Assembly: GCA_028706735.1 (NCBI GenBank)
Contig: JAQTVS010000109.1
Coordinates: 1-8,417, forward strand
DNA: 8,417 nt
Direction: 5' to 3'
Origin: Thiomonas sp.
Lineage (GTDB): Bacteria; Pseudomonadota; Gammaproteobacteria; Burkholderiales; Burkholderiaceae_C
The notes beneath the pieces were generated by a model that did no database searches, was not told the DNA's origin, and worked only from the letters and a program-made list of their open reading frames with translations. Shown piece by piece: positions 5,670 to 8,417 of the stretch; the first letter of the stretch is position 1; every line of letters starts with the position of its first letter. The translations under genes were made by a program, and so were the position numbers.

Positions 5670-5992
5670 CACCCTCCCGCCACGGGCGGCCAGATCGCCA
5701 GGGTCTCGCCTTCCTGCAGGATGCGGCTGTCGCGCTTGTCGGGGTCGATGTAAACGCCGTCCACCAGAACCAGATGGACCAGTTTCCAGGGCAGGCGAAA
5801 CCGTTCAACCACATCCTGAACGGTGGCGCCGGGCATGATGTCGAGCGCCATCTGGTGACCTTGCCGCGGTTGCGGCAGGTAGTCGGTCAGCGTGGCCATG
5901 AGCTTGAGGGTGATGCGCACGCTGGCTTGCGGCGCTGCGCTGGTCGTTCCGGCGGGGGCGGCAGGAGTGTCCATGTGACGGGTGTTGTGCAC
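5669..5992 (-). CDS. MoaD/ThiS-like sulfur-carrier protein of the AOR operon
   Basis: This encodes 107 residues if it starts at the GTG 5992-5990, four bases after the flavoprotein stop, or 101 residues from ATG 5974. The beta-grasp (ubiquitin-like) core spans about 24-107: VRITLKLMATLTDYLP, then GATVQDVVERF (56-66), LVLVDGVYIDP (74-84), RILQEGETLAIWPPVAGG (90-107). The C-terminal Gly-Gly is the hallmark of MoaD/ThiS proteins, where it is adenylated and thiocarboxylated to donate sulfur, in MoaD for the dithiolene of the W/Mo pterin cofactor. MoaD-like genes are known companions of AOR operons, so a dedicated role in its metallopterin is likely. The Ala/Pro/Thr-rich 16-22 residue N-terminal tail is unusual for MoaD and may reflect the wrong start codon. 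It overlaps the next gene by one base. Confidence 0.85.
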   Translation of the reverse strand: MHNTRHMDTPAAPAGTTSAAPQASVRITLKLMATLTDYLPQPRQGHQMALDIMPGATVQDVVERFRLPWKLVHLVLVDGVYIDPDKRDSRILQEGETLAIWPPVAGG

Positions 5993-5996
5993 TGGT

Positions 5997-7283
5997 TCAG
6001 TGATGCACCGTGTCGCCGCGCCGGTCTTGTGCCTGCGCGCTGGCGAGGTAGGCTTCCATCAGCCGTGTCGGATCGTCGAGCAGCCTGTCTTTCCAGCCGC
6101 CGAGTTTCACCCGGCCTTCCACCAGGCCGCGCAGCACGCCGATGTGCGCCGTGGTGCCGATGCTGTTGCTGCCCACCATCACATCGCCCAGGAATTGCAG
6201 GCTGAGATGCTTGAAACCCGCGCGGTCTGTCAGCTCGACGCCCTGGCCACCGGGCGCGCCCTGCCACTGGCCGAAGCTGGTGGAGATCAGGCCGAGGGTG
6301 TCGAGCACGTTGATCTGCGTCACCCCGCGCAGCTTGGTGTGCTTGCCCGCCATATTCATCGCCGCGACATAGGCCTGATCGACCGCATTGGGCTGGATGG
6401 CGCTGACGATGGGTTTGCCATAGAGCGCATCGAAGGCCTCGGCGCAGTCGCCAGCGGCAAAGATGCCGGGCACATTGGTCTGCATGCGCTCGTCGGTGAG
6501 CACGCCCTGCAGGCACTGCACGCCGGAGTGTTCGAGAAAGCCGATATTCGGTTTGACCCCGGCGGCGGAAATCACCAGATCGGCCGGGAGGCGTTCGCCG
6601 GTGGACAGGCGCACGGCCAGTGGCGCGGATAGATCGTTTGGATTGGACTCGATGGACTCGATGCGCGCACCGGTATGCACCGCCACGCCCTTGCCCTGCA
6701 CCCAGTCGCGGATCATGCCGCCTGCGGTTTCGCCCATCATGCGCGGCACCATGCGGTCGCCCATTTCCACCACGGTGAGCTGCACGCGGCGGCGCACCAG
6801 GCTTTCCATGATGATGCAGCCAATGAAGCCCGCGCCCAACTGGATGACCCGCGCGCCCGGCACGGCGAATTGCTCGATGGCGCGGGCGTCGTCCAGCGTC
6901 CAGCAGGTGTGCACGCGCTGGGCGTGGATGCCGGGAATCCGCGGCAGCACCGGGCTGGAGCCGGTGGCGATGAGCAGGGTGTCGAAGGACTGCGTGCCAC
7001 CGGAGGCGAGCTTCAGCGTTTTGGCGGCGGTGTCGAGCGATGTCACCCGGTCGCGGCGAAGGGTGATGCCCAACTGCTTCCAGTGCTGCGCGTCCTTGCG
7101 CAGCCAGGTGCCGCGCTCGGTGATGTCGCCGTGCAGCAGGTAGGGAATGGCCATGCGCGAATAGGGCGGCGCGTCCTCATCGCCGAACAGCACGATGGCG
7201 TCGTCCGCCGGGACATTTTTGCGCAGGGTTTCTGCCGCAACGACGCCTGCGGGGCCGTTGCCGATGATGACGTGGTGTTTCAT
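5997..7283 (-). CDS. FAD/NADH-dependent oxidoreductase subunit of aldehyde oxidoreductase (AorC-like)
   Basis: This 428-residue flavoprotein belongs to the class I pyridine nucleotide-disulfide reductase-like fold. The FAD site is at the N-terminus (GNGPAG, 8-13), with LLIATGSS (103-110) and GIFAAGDC (273-280, Asp279 binding FAD). The second Rossmann motif is GAGFIG (150-155). The acidic Glu173 after the next strand favours NAD(H) over NADP(H). No paired redox cysteines of the disulfide-reductase kind are visible. The C-terminal part (about 318-415) is a separate domain like that in ferredoxin/rubredoxin and nitrite reductase flavoproteins. Lying directly after the AOR catalytic gene, it matches the FAD subunit (AorC) of the three-subunit AOR of Aromatoleum, which passes electrons between NAD(H) and the Fe-S subunits. 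The start has GAGG eight bases upstream. The stop is four bases before the MoaD-like gene. Confidence 0.88.
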   Translation of the reverse strand: MKHHVIIGNGPAGVVAAETLRKNVPADDAIVLFGDEDAPPYSRMAIPYLLHGDITERGTWLRKDAQHWKQLGITLRRDRVTSLDTAAKTLKLASGGTQSFDTLLIATGSSPVLPRIPGIHAQRVHTCWTLDDARAIEQFAVPGARVIQLGAGFIGCIIMESLVRRRVQLTVVEMGDRMVPRMMGETAGGMIRDWVQGKGVAVHTGARIESIESNPNDLSAPLAVRLSTGERLPADLVISAAGVKPNIGFLEHSGVQCLQGVLTDERMQTNVPGIFAAGDCAEAFDALYGKPIVSAIQPNAVDQAYVAAMNMAGKHTKLRGVTQINVLDTLGLISTSFGQWQGAPGGQGVELTDRAGFKHLSLQFLGDVMVGSNSIGTTAHIGVLRGLVEGRVKLGGWKDRLLDDPTRLMEAYLASAQAQDRRGDTVHH

Positions 7284-7325
7284 GTTGTCTGCCTCGATTC
7301 CGAACCGATCTCACGCCGTCCGACT

Positions 7326-7413
7326 CCTCCCCCACACCGTGGGGGAGGTTGGGAGGGGGAGGTGGTGGGCGCATAACCCTCCCCACCCCAACCCTCCCCA
7401 CGCGTGGGGAGGG
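7326..7413. repeat. REP-like palindromic doublet inside the AOR operon
   Basis: Two GC-rich palindromes lie in the 138-bp gap between the AOR catalytic gene and the flavoprotein gene. The first is CCTCCCCCAC, ACC, GTGGGGGAGG (7326-7348), a perfect 10-bp stem. The second is a perfect 22-bp palindrome, CCCTCCCCAC then GC then GTGGGGAGGG (7392-7413). The stretches between, TTGGGAGGGGGAGG (7349-7362) and CCTCCCCACCCCAA (7378-7391), are also nearly complementary to each other. The whole unit is thus two inverted copies of a roughly 40-bp element, the layout of BIME/REP doublets. It begins nine bases after the AOR stop codon and could shield or trim the upstream mRNA. Confidence 0.8.
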
Positions 7414-7421
7414 GGCTCAAG

Positions 7422-8417
7422 TCAAAGCCCGAGCCGCGTGCGGGTCTCTGGCTTGATCGTGCCTTCGGGCGTCCAGCCGCGCAGTTCGTAATACTTGGGC
7501 AGCATGTCCGGCAGGTTGTTCACCAAGCCCTTGGCCGGCCCGGTTTTGGCGGGTTCGGTCAGCAGGCGAGGCGGCAGGGTGTCGTCCTTGGCGGTGAAAC
7601 CGGCGCGGTTGTTGTAGTCACGCTCCATATTCCAGATGCGTTCGCCAATGGTGTTCAGCTCATCCATGGTGAACTCTTCCAGGCAGGCGGCGGCAAGCTG
7701 GGGTTGCACGTCAGCCAGCGTCCAGGCGAAGCTGGTGAAAATGCAGATGCCCGCCGAGTCGAACACCGCGGTGGCGTCTTGAAAGGCCTTCACCAGCTCG
7801 GGCTTGCCCGCGGTCACCAGCGGGTCGGTCTTGACCGGAATGCCGAGAACCTCCGAGGCGACTGTGTAGCCGCGCAGATGGCAAGCGCCGCGGTTGCTGG
7901 TGGCGTAGGCCAGGCCCATGCCCTGGATGCCGCGCGAGTCGTAGGCCGGGAACTCCTGGCCCTTGACGCTCATGCTGAGTTCCGGGTGGCCGTACTTGGC
8001 CGTCAGGCGTTTGCTGCCCAGCGCCAGTTCCTTGCCGAAGCCAATGCCCTGCGCGGTGATTTCGGCAAAGTAAGTCAGCGCCTTGGCCGAGCCGAAGGGC
8101 GCGTCCACGCCGAGCTGCTCCTTGGTCAGCAGGCCCATGTCGTAGAGCTCCATGACCGCGCCCACGGTGGCGCCGAAGGTGATGGGGTCCATGCCGTCTT
8201 CATTGCAGATGAAGTTGGCGTAGGTGAGCGCCTCCAGATCATTCACGCCGTTGGCCGAGCCCAGCGCCCAGGCGGCTTCATATTCCAGCCCGCCCGAGGC
8301 GCCCCAGTATTGCGGCTTGTTCTCCACGCTGAAATGCGTTTCATCGATCTTGCTGATGCGCCCGCAGGCGATGGTGCAGCCGAAGCAGGCCTGGTTGGTG
8401 ACCAGATTGGGCTTGCC
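7422..8417 (-). CDS. aldehyde oxidoreductase, tungsten-type catalytic subunit (3' part only)
   Basis: The last 331 residues are in the window; the frame is open to the right edge. The AOR family is about 600 residues, so roughly the first 270 are missing. The three clustered [4Fe-4S] ligands are seen as CFGCTIAC (visible residues 11, 14 and 18; 8385-8364 region), followed by GR. The fourth ligand sits in DSAGIC (220-225), the DxxGhC motif that in this family also contacts the tungstopterin. LAYATSNRGACHLR (169-182) is another strongly conserved AOR stretch. The 214-residue distance from the first to the fourth cysteine is close to the 206 of Pyrococcus furiosus AOR. The enzyme oxidises aldehydes to acids at a W (or Mo) bis-pterin centre; bacterial three-subunit forms (AorB) can also run in reverse or with hydrogen. 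In-frame GTG 8327 is not the true start, because conserved motifs extend upstream of it. Confidence 0.93.
   Translation of the reverse strand, partial: GKPNLVTNQACFGCTIACGRISKIDETHFSVENKPQYWGASGGLEYEAAWALGSANGVNDLEALTYANFICNEDGMDPITFGATVGAVMELYDMGLLTKEQLGVDAPFGSAKALTYFAEITAQGIGFGKELALGSKRLTAKYGHPELSMSVKGQEFPAYDSRGIQGMGLAYATSNRGACHLRGYTVASEVLGIPVKTDPLVTAGKPELVKAFQDATAVFDSAGICIFTSFAWTLADVQPQLAAACLEEFTMDELNTIGERIWNMERDYNNRAGFTAKDDTLPPRLLTEPAKTGPAKGLVNNLPDMLPKYYELRGWTPEGTIKPETRTRLGL

Noticed and set aside
5997..7283. Stand-alone nitrite reductase flavin domain or CoA-disulfide reductase
   Set aside because: There is no siroheme or Fe-S extension and no active-site cysteine at the expected N-terminal position (SRMAIPYLL instead of an SxxCxxP-type motif). 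The operon context fits an AOR flavoprotein better.
7326..7413. CRISPR-like repeat array
   Set aside because: Only two inverted, not direct, palindromic units are present, with no regular spacers.

Overview
The window is GC-rich with the dense, short-spaced gene layout of a proteobacterium. Gene content and codon choice suggest a betaproteobacterium, perhaps a Burkholderiales member such as Thiomonas. This is a guess from family resemblance and no marker gene is present. No rRNA, tRNA, CRISPR array, transposase or phage gene was found.

Left part (1-3484, plus strand): an intergenic block with two adjacent palindromes (85-143) precedes a two-gene ABC importer unit. The first gene is a fused, internally duplicated permease (293-2005) of the NitT/TauT-like 'anion transport, duplicated permease' type. 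The second is its ATPase (2098-3453), which has an extra C-terminal domain. The unit ends in a strong intrinsic terminator (3459-3484) that also reads as a terminator on the other strand. No substrate-binding protein is present, so the substrate is unknown.

Middle (3576-5401): a minus-strand gene for a small, extremely alanine-rich predicted lipoprotein (3576-4022) is divergent from a plus-strand glycosyltransferase of the MGDG synthase/MurG-like type (4202-5401). The roughly 180 bp between them carries a perfect 7-bp-stem hairpin.

Right part (8417-5370, minus strand): this is part of a tungsten-type aldehyde oxidoreductase (AOR) operon. In transcription order it holds the C-terminal 331 residues of the AOR catalytic subunit, a palindromic REP-like doublet, an FAD/NADH oxidoreductase, a MoaD/ThiS-like protein ending in Gly-Gly, and an unrecognised 99-residue protein that also ends in glycines. 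The likely scheme is that the AOR subunit oxidises aldehydes (or reduces acids) at a pterin-bound W/Mo centre with a [4Fe-4S] cluster. The flavoprotein would exchange the electrons with NAD(H), and the MoaD-like protein would serve pterin cofactor synthesis. The last small gene is translationally coupled to the MoaD-like gene and overlaps the glycosyltransferase gene tail to tail by 32 bp.

The most interesting unexplained items are the unknown glycine-tailed protein closing the AOR operon, the palindromic doublet inside that operon, and the alanine-rich lipoprotein.
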